Source: Sulfitobacter sp. LCG007
Lineage (GTDB): Bacteria > Pseudomonadota > Alphaproteobacteria > Rhodobacterales > Rhodobacteraceae
NCBI RefSeq assembly: GCF_040801785.1
Contig: NZ_CP161805.1
Location: forward strand, 682,001 to 746,000
Length of the DNA: 64,000 bases
Direction: 5' to 3'
The translations under genes and the position numbers were made by a program. Below, one piece after another: positions 17,060 through 28,175 of the stretch (positions are counted from its first letter, which is position 1; every line of letters starts with the position of its first letter). A model generated the notes under the pieces. The model was given only the letters and a program-made list of their open reading frames with translations. It ran no database searches and was not told the origin of the DNA.

Positions 17060-18354
17060 GCCGGCTCACTGGTCTGCGCGTAAAGCCGCATGAGCCTGTC
17101 CGCGACGTGCAGTCCCGAGGCGATGCCGTCCTCGTGGAACCCGTGCCGCGTCCAGGCGCCGGCGAACCATGTATTCTGCTGCCCCTGCACCGCTTCGAGC
17201 CGGCCCTGCGCCGCGATCGCGGCCCGGTCGAACACCGGATGGCGGAACACCACCTGATCGTAGATCAGATGTTCGGGGATCGGTCTGGCGGGGTTGAGGG
17301 TGAGGAACAGCGGGTCGTCCTCGGGGATGTTCTGAAGGCGGTTCATCCAGTAGGTCACCCCGACTCCCTGCCGGCCGTCCTTCAGATCGGACTGATAGAC
17401 CCAGGAAGACCAGCAGGCCCGTCGGCGCGGCATCTGGGCGGGGTCGCGATGCAGGAATGCGGCATTTTCCTGGTATCGGATGGCGCCGAGCACTGCATGT
17501 TCCTCGGGCGAGGCTTCCTCGAGCAGGCGCAAGGTCCGGTCCGGGTGGGTCGCGAAGACGACGTGATCGAAGCCAGGTCCTGTTCCGTCCGCGGTCTGGA
17601 CCAGGGACTGCCCTGCCATCCGGCGCACCGACATGACACCCGCGCCGGTCCGCAGTGTCACGCCGCGCGACTCCAGCCGGGCCTGCAGGCGGTCGACATA
17701 TTCGCGGCTTCCGCCCTTCACCGTCCACCACTGGTGCTGGCCGTGGACGTTCATCAGGGCGTGATTGCGGAAGAACTGGACAAGGGTCCGCGCCGGAAAG
17801 GCATGGATCTGGTCTGCCGGGGTGGACCAGATCGCACCGCAGATCGGCATGAGGTAGTGGTTGCGGAACCATGCGCCCAGCCTCAGCTGATCGACGAGTT
17901 CTCCGATCGTCACGTCGTCAGAGGTCGCGACGCCCTCGGCGCGCGCATTGAAGCGTCCGATATCCCGCAGCATGCCCCAGAAGCGCGGATCGCCGATATT
18001 GCGCCGCTGCGCGAAAAGCGCGGCGATCGAATTCAGCCCGTATTCCAGCCGCCCGCCATCGACCGACGCGCCAAAGCTCATGCAGCTCTTTTCGATCGGC
18101 ACATCGAGATCGCGAAACAGCTCCGTAAGGTTGGGATAGTTCGGGAAGTTGAAGACGATGAAGCCCGTGTCCACCGGCTGATCTGCGCGCCTGCCGGCGA
18201 CGACGGTGCGCGCATGGCCCCCGAGGCGCGGTTCTGCTTCGAAGAGCGTGACATTGGCGAAGCTGCAAAGGCGCAGGGCGGCGGACATGCCGGTGATGCC
18301 GCCGCCGATCACTGCGATGCGGGGGCGGGAACCAGGACGATGGTCAAATGGCAA
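17056..18354 (-). CDS. FAD-dependent amine-oxidase-like flavoprotein (COG2907 type)
   Basis: The 432-residue flavoprotein begins with RIAVIGGGITGMSAALRL (FAD-binding) and ends with WFAGAWTRHGFHEDGIASGL, the C-terminal FAD contact of the monoamine-oxidase/protoporphyrinogen-oxidase fold. The start is a TTG at 18354, supported by GGAG seven bases upstream. It is the first gene of the operon divergent from rpoE and has an RpoE-like promoter a few tens of bases upstream. In the related R. sphaeroides locus the divergent operon belongs to the singlet-oxygen regulon and includes lipid-modifying functions. Confidence 0.88.
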   Translation of the reverse strand: MPFDHRPGSRPRIAVIGGGITGMSAALRLCSFANVTLFEAEPRLGGHARTVVAGRRADQPVDTGFIVFNFPNYPNLTELFRDLDVPIEKSCMSFGASVDGGRLEYGLNSIAALFAQRRNIGDPRFWGMLRDIGRFNARAEGVATSDDVTIGELVDQLRLGAWFRNHYLMPICGAIWSTPADQIHAFPARTLVQFFRNHALMNVHGQHQWWTVKGGSREYVDRLQARLESRGVTLRTGAGVMSVRRMAGQSLVQTADGTGPGFDHVVFATHPDRTLRLLEEASPEEHAVLGAIRYQENAAFLHRDPAQMPRRRACWSSWVYQSDLKDGRQGVGVTYWMNRLQNIPEDDPLFLTLNPARPIPEHLIYDQVVFRHPVFDRAAIAAQGRLEAVQGQQNTWFAGAWTRHGFHEDGIASGLHVADRLMRLYAQTSEPA

Positions 18355-18376
18355 TGGGATACTCCGTATTTTCAGA

Positions 18377-18406
18377 GGTCTACGGGCCGCGCCGCCGGAC
18401 AGATCA
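18377..18406 (-). promoter_or_regulatory. RpoE-like promoter for the amine oxidase-DUF1365-SDR operon
   Basis: On the minus strand, TGATCT (complement of 18401-18406) is followed by an 18-base spacer and TAGACC (complement of 18377-18382), about 23 bases before the TTG start. This mirrors the forward promoter 50 bp away in both spacing and elements. Confidence 0.65.
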
Positions 18407-18427
18407 CATTAATCACGGCTGCCGGGG

Positions 18428-18457
18428 TGATCCAAGATTGAAGGTCGGGCGTAGAGA
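18428..18457 (+). promoter_or_regulatory. RpoE-like autoregulatory promoter of rpoE-chrR
   Basis: TGATCC (18428-18433), an 18-base spacer and TAGAGA (18452-18457) resemble the known RpoE promoter of Rhodobacter (TGATCC, 17-18 bases, TA-rich -10). It implies autoactivation when ChrR releases RpoE. Confidence 0.7.
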
Positions 18458-18552
18458 ACCCTATGTTGATGCATGAACCGGAAACGCGGTGGGAGCCGCC
18501 CCTGATGGTCGGACCGGCAACGGTTCGATCTGGCAGTATTGGCGGTCGAGTT

Positions 18553-19119
18553 ATGGACAAGCGGGCTGAGGAACACCTGAGCGAGCCGACGGCCTGGCTG
18601 CTGGCCGTCCGCGACCGGCGTGATCGGGAGGCGTTCATCAGGTTGTTCGATCATTTCACCCCGAGGCTCAGAGCCATGCTGGCGCGATCGGGTCAGACGG
18701 GAGACGCGGCGGGCGACATCATTCAGGACGTGATGCTGAAGGTCTGGCACAGGTCGTCGCAGTTCGACCCGGGACGTGCCTCGGCCTCAGCCTGGATTTA
18801 CCGGATCGCGCGCAACCGCCAGATCGACGTGATCAGAAAGACGGCGCGGCCGGTCCCCGAAGAGCTTGCGCATGAGGACGCCCCGCAATCGGACGCGGCC
18901 GCGGCGCTCGCGCTCGATCAGGAGGCAAGGCGGCTGAAAACCGCACTCGAGTCGCTTTCGCGGGATCAGCGGATCGTGATCGAACAGGCCTACCTGGGCG
19001 AGCTCACGCATCAGGAAATAAGCGAGATCACCGGGCTTCCGCTCGGGACCGTGAAATCGAGAATCCGGCTCGCACTCGAGAGACTGAGACATGAATTGAG
19101 AGATCTGAGAAACCGATGA
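18553..19119 (+). CDS. rpoE: ECF sigma factor, RpoE/singlet-oxygen response type
   Basis: The 188-residue ECF sigma factor has region 2 (FIRLFDHFTPRLRAMLARSG, DIIQDVMLKVWHR, SAWIYRIARNRQIDVIRK) and region 4 (LTHQEISEITGLPLGTVKSR). The frame is open from 18463, but an ATG there would sit on the expected transcript start; the ATG at 18553 gives a protein of normal family length. It overlaps chrR by 4 bp, so sigma and anti-sigma are coupled. The pairing with a zinc/cupin anti-sigma identifies it as the singlet-oxygen sigma factor. Confidence 0.9.
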   Translation: MDKRAEEHLSEPTAWLLAVRDRRDREAFIRLFDHFTPRLRAMLARSGQTGDAAGDIIQDVMLKVWHRSSQFDPGRASASAWIYRIARNRQIDVIRKTARPVPEELAHEDAPQSDAAAALALDQEARRLKTALESLSRDQRIVIEQAYLGELTHQEISEITGLPLGTVKSRIRLALERLRHELRDLRNR

Positions 19120-19757
19120 CGACTATCACGCATCATATTCCCGAGCATCTGGTCCGCGCCTATGCCGCCGGCAGCCTGCCGTACGGCTTCGCGCTGGTCG
19201 TAGCGGCACATGTATCTGTCTGCGATACCTGCCGTGCACAGCTCGAGGCCGAGGAACTTGCCGGTGGCGCCATGCTGGACAGCCTTGCACCGTCGCAAGC
19301 AGGAGAAGAACGCCCACTTCTGGAGGATCTGCTCGACCGTCTCGACACGCCGCCGCGCGATGAACAGGAATGCGCCGCCGCCGGCATCTACCCTGCGCCG
19401 GTCATGACGGCCCTCTCGGGGCGGCCGCCGAAGTGGCGGGCGCTGGGGGGCGGCATCCGCCAGTCGATCCTTGCGGCTGACAGGGACAGCTCGGTCCGTC
19501 TGCTCCACATCCCTCCGGGACAGGCCGTGCCCGATCACGGGCATCGCGGGCTCGAACTGACCATGGTGCTTCAGGGCAGCTTCCATGACGAGACAGGGGA
19601 GTTCCGCACAGGGGACGTCGAGGTCGCCGACGGCGATCTCGAACACGTGCCGGTGGCGGGGACCGGAATGCCGTGCATCTGCCTCGCGGCCACCGATGCG
19701 CCCCTGAATTTTCGCAGCCTTGTCCCGCGTCTGCTTCAGCCGGTGTTCCGGATCTGA
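19116..19757 (+). CDS. chrR: ChrR-family zinc anti-sigma factor
   Basis: The 213-residue protein has the ChrR two-domain plan. The N-terminal anti-sigma domain has a zinc site His6/His7, His32, Cys36 and Cys39 (AAHVSVCDTC). The C-terminal cupin-like domain starts around residue 100 (PPGQAVPDHGHRGLELTMVLQG) with metal-binding histidines. ChrR holds RpoE inactive until singlet oxygen triggers its loss. The ATGA overlap with rpoE keeps the two in proportion. All known zinc ligands appear present. Confidence 0.93.
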   Translation: MTTITHHIPEHLVRAYAAGSLPYGFALVVAAHVSVCDTCRAQLEAEELAGGAMLDSLAPSQAGEERPLLEDLLDRLDTPPRDEQECAAAGIYPAPVMTALSGRPPKWRALGGGIRQSILAADRDSSVRLLHIPPGQAVPDHGHRGLELTMVLQGSFHDETGEFRTGDVEVADGDLEHVPVAGTGMPCICLAATDAPLNFRSLVPRLLQPVFRI

Positions 19758-19792
19758 ATCACGAGGCGGCCATGGTATCGACCCTGCAATAG

Positions 19793-19822
19793 TGATCCGC
19801 CTGCTGCCGGAGCGCGTATCGC
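19793..19822 (+). promoter_or_regulatory. Possible RpoE-like promoter for fasciclin gene
   Basis: TGATCC (19793-19798) and TATCGC (19817-19822) are separated by 18 bases, the same spacing as the two divergent sites nearby; the -10 is poorer. The gene starts 17 bases downstream, leaving a very short leader. Confidence 0.4.
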
Positions 19823-19839
19823 GAGTGGAAGGCTCAATC

Positions 19840-20343
19840 ATGGCGGTAGGGATGAACCGCAGATCCATTCTGAGATCGGCCGCCGCCGCCGGTATGCTGG
19901 CAACACTCGGTGCTTGCGCCACGCAACTGTCGCGTCCCGGCAATATCGTGAGTGTCGCTTCTGCGGACGACCGGTTCTCGGCCCTTGTGGCAGCCGTCTC
20001 CGCCGCCGGTCTGGTGGAGACGCTTGAGGGCGACGGACCGTTCACCGTCTTCGCGCCCACCGATGCTGCCTTCGACGCGCTTCCCGCGGCTACGGTGGAA
20101 AACCTTCTGAGGCCCGAGAACAAGGATCAGCTGGTTTCGATCCTGACCTATCATGTCGTGCCAGGCTATTATCCCGCACGTGCGCTGGCGTTGACGCGGG
20201 GTCCGCTCACGACAGCACAGGGTGGCACGGTTTTCGTGGATGGTACCATTGGTGTGAGGGTCGACAACGCGAAGGTGATCGTGCCGGACGTTGCCGCCTC
20301 GAACGGAGTCATCCACGCCATCGACCGCGTTCTGCTTCCCTGA
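19840..20343 (+). CDS. Fasciclin (FAS1) domain lipoprotein
   Basis: The 167-residue protein starts MAVGMNRRSILRSAAAAGML and has a lipobox LGAC, so it is probably a lipoprotein; the RRSIL context could also allow Tat export. The rest is a single FAS1 domain (VEGDGPFTVFAPTDAAFDAL-type motif, later LTYHVVPGYY and NGVIHAIDRVLLP). GGAAGG lies eight bases before the ATG at 19840. It follows chrR by 82 bp; FAS1 proteins have been linked to RpoE-type regulons in Rhodobacter as I recall. It probably works in adhesion or envelope repair. Confidence 0.87.
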   Translation: MAVGMNRRSILRSAAAAGMLATLGACATQLSRPGNIVSVASADDRFSALVAAVSAAGLVETLEGDGPFTVFAPTDAAFDALPAATVENLLRPENKDQLVSILTYHVVPGYYPARALALTRGPLTTAQGGTVFVDGTIGVRVDNAKVIVPDVAASNGVIHAIDRVLLP

Positions 20344-20358
20344 CACCAGCCGCGGCGC

Positions 20359-20394
20359 CCCGCGCGATCCCACGCAACCGGCGGATCGCGCGGG
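20359..20394 (+). terminator. Strong hairpin after fasciclin gene
   Basis: CCCGCGCGATCC (20359-20370) pairs perfectly with GGATCGCGCGGG (20383-20394) around a 12-base loop, 15 bases after the fasciclin stop, followed by ACTTTGCATAAT. It probably ends the rpoE-chrR-fasciclin transcript. Confidence 0.7.
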
Positions 20395-20702
20395 ACTTTG
20401 CATAATATCGAGGCATGAGCGCAAAAAAATGCGTCCGGCCGAAAATGTCCGTTTGAGCCCGCGCACCTCTGACAGACGTCAGCGGGGATTGGTCATTTTT
20501 CCAGCAAGATATTGACTTCATTTGGTAAACCAGCCGAAGTCCTTTCAGCGGGACCCTGCAGGCATGCGCCTGGCCGTGACGGCATATTCCATACGCATTC
20601 CCGCTCAGCGCGTGACATGCTGCGCCTGCGACATAGGTTTTGCTCCTCAAGCGCCAAGACCTGTTACGCAGATGCGGCAGAAATGCACCGGAGGAAGCGA
20701 CC
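20395..20702. promoter_or_regulatory. Leader region of the trehalose/alpha-glucan operon
   Basis: About 300 bp with no gene, distinctly more A/T-rich than its surroundings between 20400 and 20540, so the operon promoter is probably here. I see a short inverted repeat CTGAC/GTCAG (20469-20482) and a TTGACT at 20513, but no convincing -10 partner. No EcfG or RpoE-type site is present. Confidence 0.4.
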
Positions 20703-22669
<1,967 letters not shown>

Positions 22670-22673
<4 letters not shown>

Positions 22674-25600
22674 ATATCGCCGAAAAATCGCTGCTGGCCG
22701 CTGATCCAACGGTTTCTCCCGAGGACTGGTACAAGGACGCGATCATCTATCAGGTCCACGTGAAGGCCTTCCAGGATGCCAACGGTGACGGCATCGGCGA
22801 TTTCGCCGGTCTCATGAACCGTCTCGACCATGTCCAGGAACTGGGCGCGACGGCGATCTGGCTGCTGCCATTCTATCCCTCGCCGCTTCGGGACGACGGC
22901 TACGACATCGCGGAATACAACGCCATCAACCCGTCCTACGGCACGATGGAGGATTTTGAGGGCTTCGTGGAAGAGGCCCACAGGCGCGGTCTGAAGGTCA
23001 TCACCGAGCTTGTCATCAACCACACCAGCGACCAGCACGAATGGTTCCAGCGCGCCCGCCGGGCTCCGAAGGGCAGCCCCGAGCGCGATTACTACGTGTG
23101 GTCCGACGATCCGGCGAAATGGATGGACAAGACGCGGGTGATCTTCAACGACACCCATGATTCCAACTGGTCCTGGGATCCGGTGGCCGAACAGTTCTTC
23201 TGGCATCGCTTCTTCGACCACCAGCCGGACCTGAACTTCGACAACCCCGCGGTGTTGAAGGAGGTGCTCGACGTGATGCACTTCTGGCTCGACAAGGGTG
23301 TCGACGGTCTGCGGCTCGACGCGATCCCCTATCTGATCGAGCGGGACGGGACGAACAACGAGAACCTCCCCGAGACACATGACGTTCTGAAGGCGATCCG
23401 GAGCGATCTCGACAAGCACTACACAGGACGGATGCTGCTTGCCGAGGCGAACCAGTGGCCCGAGGACACGCGTCCCTATTTCGGCGAGGGCGACGAGTGC
23501 CACATGGGTTTCCACTTCCCGCTGATGCCGCGCATGTACATGGCCGTGGCGCAGGAGGACCGCTACCCGATCAGCGACATCATCCGCCAGACCCCGGAAA
23601 TCCCCGAAGAGTGCCAATGGGCGATCTTCCTGCGCAACCATGACGAGCTGACGCTCGAGATGGTCACGGACCGCGAGCGCGACTACCTCTGGAATTTCTA
23701 CGCCAGCGACCGGCGGGCACGGATCAACATGGGTATCCGCCGCCGGCTTGCGCCGCTGCTCGAGAACGACCGCCGCAAGGTCGAACTGCTGAACTCGCTG
23801 CTGTTCTCGATGCCCGGCACACCGGTTGTCTATTACGGCGACGAGATCGGGATGGGCGACAACTACTATCTGGGCGATCGCGACGGCGTCCGCACGCCGA
23901 TGCAGTGGTCCGCGGACCGAAACGGCGGATTCAGCCGGGCCAATCCCCAGCAACTCTATCTGCCGACCATCCAGGATCCGGTCTACGGATATTCGGCGGT
24001 CAACGTCGAGGCGCAATCCGCCGCTCCCTCTTCGCAGCTGAACTGGATGCGCCGCATGATCGGCGTGCGTCAGCGCCATCCGGCGTTCGGACGCGGCAGC
24101 ATACGGCTGCTTTATCCGCGCAACCGGAAGGTTCTCGCCTATCTGCGGGAGCACGAGGGCGAAACCGTGCTCTGCGTCGCCAACGTGTCACGGCAGGCGC
24201 AGGCGGCGGAAATCGATCTTTCCGAATTCAGCGGGCGCGTGCCCATCGAGCTGACCGGCCAGTCTCCGTTCCCGCCGCTGGGCGAGCTTCCCTACCTGCT
24301 CACGCTTCCCGCCTACGGCTTCTACTGGTTCCTGCTTGCCGAGGACGAGGACGCGCCCTCATGGCACCTTCCCCACGCGCAGATGCTGCCGGATCTGCTG
24401 ACGCTGACGACGCGCGACGGCAAGCTGTCGAGCGGTCTCGCGGACCGCTCGGCGAAGGATTTCACGAATGGCACGCTCAGGGACTATGTGCCGTTGCAGC
24501 GCTGGTTCGCCGCAAAGGACCGCAAGATCGAGAGCGTCGATTACCGTTCGCTGGCCGAGCTTTCGGACGGGCAGGTGCTGTTGGGTCTGCTCGATGTCGC
24601 GGTGGGGGGAGAGCACCACAGCTACTTCCTGCCGCTCGCGGCGGAATGGAGCGAGGATGCCCTCGCGACGCCCGTTACCCTCGCGAAACTGAGGCAGGCC
24701 AATCGGGTCGGCGCGATTATCGACGGGGCTTCGAGTCCGCTTCTGAGCGGACGCCTGCTTGCCGCGATGCGCGATGGTGAAACGATCGAAGCCGCCGGGG
24801 GGCAGATCGTCTGTACCCGCAGCGAACGGCTGAACGGTATCGAACAAATCGACGAGGCGCCGAGGCTTCTTTCGGCGGAGCAGTCGAATGCCTCGATCGC
24901 GTTCGGCGATGCCGTGATCCTTAAGCTCTACCGCCGTCTGCGCGAAGGGGTTCAGCCGGACATCGAGATTTCGCGCTTCCTCACGGAGGAGACGAATTTC
25001 GAGGCGACGCCCGCGCTGTTGGGCACGATCGACTGGGTCGCGCAGGACGGTTCGGTAACGACGCTCGCCGCGCTCAGCGAATTCGCCCGCAATCAGGGCG
25101 ACGCCTGGACCTACGTCATCGAGGCGCTCGACCGCGACATGGAACGCGCCGCTGTGGCCTCGGGTCCGGCAACGGAAGAGCCCGAGGCGATCATGGGCGG
25201 ACCGCTCGACCTCGGAGCCGTTCTCGGGCGCCGGACCGCGGAATTGCACCTGGCGCTGGGGTCGGGCGGGGAAGGCAGCGAGTTTGCCGCCGACCCGCTG
25301 ACGCAGGCCAATCTGTCGGCGCTTGCCGACGAGGTCTCGGCCGAACTGGACGAGATGTTCGAGGCGCTTTCCGCGCAGCATGAACGGTTGCCGGAACCGG
25401 CAGCGGGCATCGCCGCCGACCTGCTCGAGACGCGCTCGGCGCTGTTGTCGCGCATCGACAGCGTGCGCGGCATGAAGCCTTCGGGCGCGTTGACCCGCAT
25501 CCACGGCGACTACCATCTGGGGCAGGTGCTCGTGGTGCAGACCGACGTGCGCATCATCGACTTCGAGGGCGAACCGGCCCGCGATCTCGACTCGCGGCGC

Positions 25601-25957
25601 GCCAAGGCGTCGCCGCTGCGGGATGTGGCGGGGATGCTGCGCAGCTTCGACTATGCGCTCTGGTCGACGATCCGCCGGCGGATCGAGTTCGGGGCGGATG
25701 CCGAAACCACCGCAGACGGGGTCGAGACCTGGCGGGCCGCCACACAAGGAGCCTTCCTGTCGGCATATCGCGAAACGATCGGCGGCGCGTCGATCCATCC
25801 GTCCGATCCCCAACTCGAGCAGGCGCTGCTCGATCTCTTCCTGATCCAGAAGGCCGCCTACGAAGTCGGCTACGAGATGCAGATGCGTCCCGACTGGATA
25901 GAGATCCCGTTGCGCGGCCTGCTGAAACTTGCCGAAGGAGCGACGTTCGCACCATGA
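22670..25957 (+). CDS. treS: Trehalose synthase-maltokinase fusion
   Basis: The 1095-residue protein joins two enzymes. Residues 1 to about 550 are trehalose synthase (GH13_16): [20 protein letters not shown] holds the nucleophile, [11 protein letters not shown] the acid/base, and [12 protein letters not shown] the third acid. Residues about 600-1095 are maltokinase (Pep2/Mak), with [16 protein letters not shown] (catalytic loop) and [16 protein letters not shown] (metal-binding). TreS interconverts trehalose and maltose, and Mak phosphorylates maltose to maltose-1-phosphate for GlgE. The fusion is known in several bacterial groups. 4-bp overlaps at both ends show tight coupling. Confidence 0.95.
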
Positions 25958-28173
25958 CAGATACGCAGACGACTTTCCCCACCAGCCCGCCGCCTTCCGT
26001 CATCGAGGCGATCCTGCGCGGCCAGCAATCCGATCCGTTCCGCCATCTCGGGATGCATGCATCCGACGACGGGAAGGGCCCGGTGGTCGTGAACGTGTTC
26101 GCTCCCGATGCGGCCGAGGTGACGGTTATCACGCCAAAAGGCAAGGAGATCGGCAGGCTCGACAGGATCGACCCGCAGGGCTTCTTCCACGGGGTCATGC
26201 CGAAACTCAAGGCTCGCTGCGAATACCGGCTGCGATACCGGAGCGCGACGGGACACGAATGGGAATTGCCCGACCCCTACAGCTTCGGCCCGGTCCTTGG
26301 CGAGATGGATGAATATCTGCTCGCGGAAGGCCAGCACGAGGAGCTTTACAAGCGCCTCGGCGCGCATCCGATGACCCATGAGGGCGTGCAGGGCACGGCA
26401 TTTGCGGTCTGGGCCCCGAACGCGCGGCGGGTCAGTGTCGTGGGCCATTTCAATGCCTGGGACGGTAGACGCCACGCCATGCGATCGCGCGGGGCGACCG
26501 GCGTCTGGGAGATATTCGTTCCCGGGATCGGCCCGGGCGAGCTTTACAAGTACGAGATTGTCGGCGCCTACGGCCATCTTCAGCCGCTGAAGGCGGACCC
26601 TGTGGGCCGCGCCGCCGAACAGTCGCCGGGGACGGCATCGGTCGTCACGGCGCCTGACAGCCATGAGTGGCAGGACGGCGACTGGATCGCCTCGCGGGCC
26701 TCGGACCTGCGGGACAAGCCGGTGTCGATCTACGAGGTCCACCTCGGAAGCTGGCGGCGCGGGGCCGAGGGCGAGCCGCTTGATTACGACGAACTCGGCC
26801 GGCAGCTTGCGGAATATGCCAACGAGATGGGCTTTACCCATATCGAGTTCCTGCCGCTCAGCGAGCATCCCTTCACTGGTTCCTGGGGCTATCAGCCGAT
26901 TGGCCTGTTCGCGCCCACCTCGCGTTTCGGCGGCCCGGAAGATTTCTCGCGCATGGTCGATACGCTCCATGGTGCAGGGATCGGCGTGATCATGGACTGG
27001 GTTCCGGCGCATTTCCCGACCGACGCGCATGGCTTGGGCAATTTCGACGGCACGGCCCTTTACGAACATGCCGATCCGCGGATGGGTTTTCACCGCGACT
27101 GGAACACCCTGATCTACAACTACGGCCGGCGCGAGGTCGCCAACTTCCTGCGGGCCTCCGCGACATTCTGGCTCAAGGAATTCCACGTCGACGCGCTGCG
27201 TGTGGATGCGGTCGCGTCGATGCTTTACCTCGACTATTCGCGCAATGCGGGCGAGTGGGTCCCCAACCGCTACGGCGGGCGCGAGAACCTCGACGCCATC
27301 GACTTCCTGAAGAAGACCAACGCTGTGGTCCAGGAGCATGCCCCCGGCACCCAGACCATCGCCGAGGAAAGCACGGCATGGCCCGGGGTGAGCCGCCCGA
27401 CCGACGAAGGCGGTCTCGGCTTCAATTTCAAGTGGAACATGGGCTGGATGCACGACACGCTCGACTACATGGCGCAGGACCCCATCAACCGCCAACACCA
27501 CCACGGCCGCATGACGTTCGGACTTGTCTACGCCTTCACCGAGAACTTCGTGCTGCCGCTGAGCCATGACGAGGTCGTGCACGGCAAGGGATCCATGATC
27601 GGCAAGATGCCGGGAGACCGCTGGCAGAAGTTCGCGAACCTGCGCGCCTATTACGGCTTCATGTGGGGCCATCCGGGCAAGAAGCTGCTCTTCATGGGCG
27701 GCGAATTCGGACAGGAGCGGGAATGGAACCACGACCGTTCGCTGGACTGGCATCTGCTCGAGGACGGCGCCCACAGGGGGCTGCAGAGCCTTGTCGCGGA
27801 CCTGAACCGGCTCTACCGGAGCGAGGCTGCGCTCCACGCGCGCGATTGCGAGCCCGAGGGGTTCCGCTGGATCGAGGGCGGCGACAGCCAGAACAACGTC
27901 TTCTCCTTCGTGCGCTACGGCAAGGACGGCACGCCGCCCGTCGTGGTGGTATCGAACATGTCGCCCATCGTTCACCATGAATACCGCATCGGCACGCCGT
28001 CGAGCGGTGTCTGGAAGGAACTGCTCAACACCGACGATGGTGCCTATGGCGGCTCCGGCGTCAACAACGGCGGGCATGTGGTCGCGGACGACGTTCCGAT
28101 GCATGGGTTCCCGGCATCTGCTTCGATAACCCTGCCGCCCCTCGGCACGGTATTCTTCACCCTCGAGAGGTAG
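25954..28173 (+). CDS. glgB: 1,4-alpha-glucan branching enzyme
   Basis: The 739-residue GlgB has an N-terminal extension (residues about 20-120), a CBM48 domain ([20 protein letters not shown]) and the GH13_9 barrel with nucleophile in [17 protein letters not shown], acid/base in [12 protein letters not shown] and third acid in [12 protein letters not shown]. The C-terminal all-beta domain is complete. It introduces alpha-1,6 branches into the glucan made by GlgE. Length is normal for the long-form enzyme. It overlaps treS-mak by 4 bp. Confidence 0.96.
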   Translation: MTDTQTTFPTSPPPSVIEAILRGQQSDPFRHLGMHASDDGKGPVVVNVFAPDAAEVTVITPKGKEIGRLDRIDPQGFFHGVMPKLKARCEYRLRYRSATGHEWELPDPYSFGPVLGEMDEYLLAEGQHEELYKRLGAHPMTHEGVQGTAFAVWAPNARRVSVVGHFNAWDGRRHAMRSRGATGVWEIFVPGIGPGELYKYEIVGAYGHLQPLKADPVGRAAEQSPGTASVVTAPDSHEWQDGDWIASRASDLRDKPVSIYEVHLGSWRRGAEGEPLDYDELGRQLAEYANEMGFTHIEFLPLSEHPFTGSWGYQPIGLFAPTSRFGGPEDFSRMVDTLHGAGIGVIMDWVPAHFPTDAHGLGNFDGTALYEHADPRMGFHRDWNTLIYNYGRREVANFLRASATFWLKEFHVDALRVDAVASMLYLDYSRNAGEWVPNRYGGRENLDAIDFLKKTNAVVQEHAPGTQTIAEESTAWPGVSRPTDEGGLGFNFKWNMGWMHDTLDYMAQDPINRQHHHGRMTFGLVYAFTENFVLPLSHDEVVHGKGSMIGKMPGDRWQKFANLRAYYGFMWGHPGKKLLFMGGEFGQEREWNHDRSLDWHLLEDGAHRGLQSLVADLNRLYRSEAALHARDCEPEGFRWIEGGDSQNNVFSFVRYGKDGTPPVVVVSNMSPIVHHEYRIGTPSSGVWKELLNTDDGAYGGSGVNNGGHVVADDVPMHGFPASASITLPPLGTVFFTLER

Positions 28174-28175
28174 CA

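Noticed and set aside
16331-18441. Long plus-strand frames opposite the amine oxidase and DUF1365 genes
   Set aside because: Antisense shadows; the minus-strand genes have clear family motifs and an RpoE-like promoter.
18463-18552. Longer N terminus for RpoE from the ATG at 18463
   Set aside because: It would begin at about the predicted transcription start, lacks a ribosome-binding site and adds 30 residues without ECF similarity.
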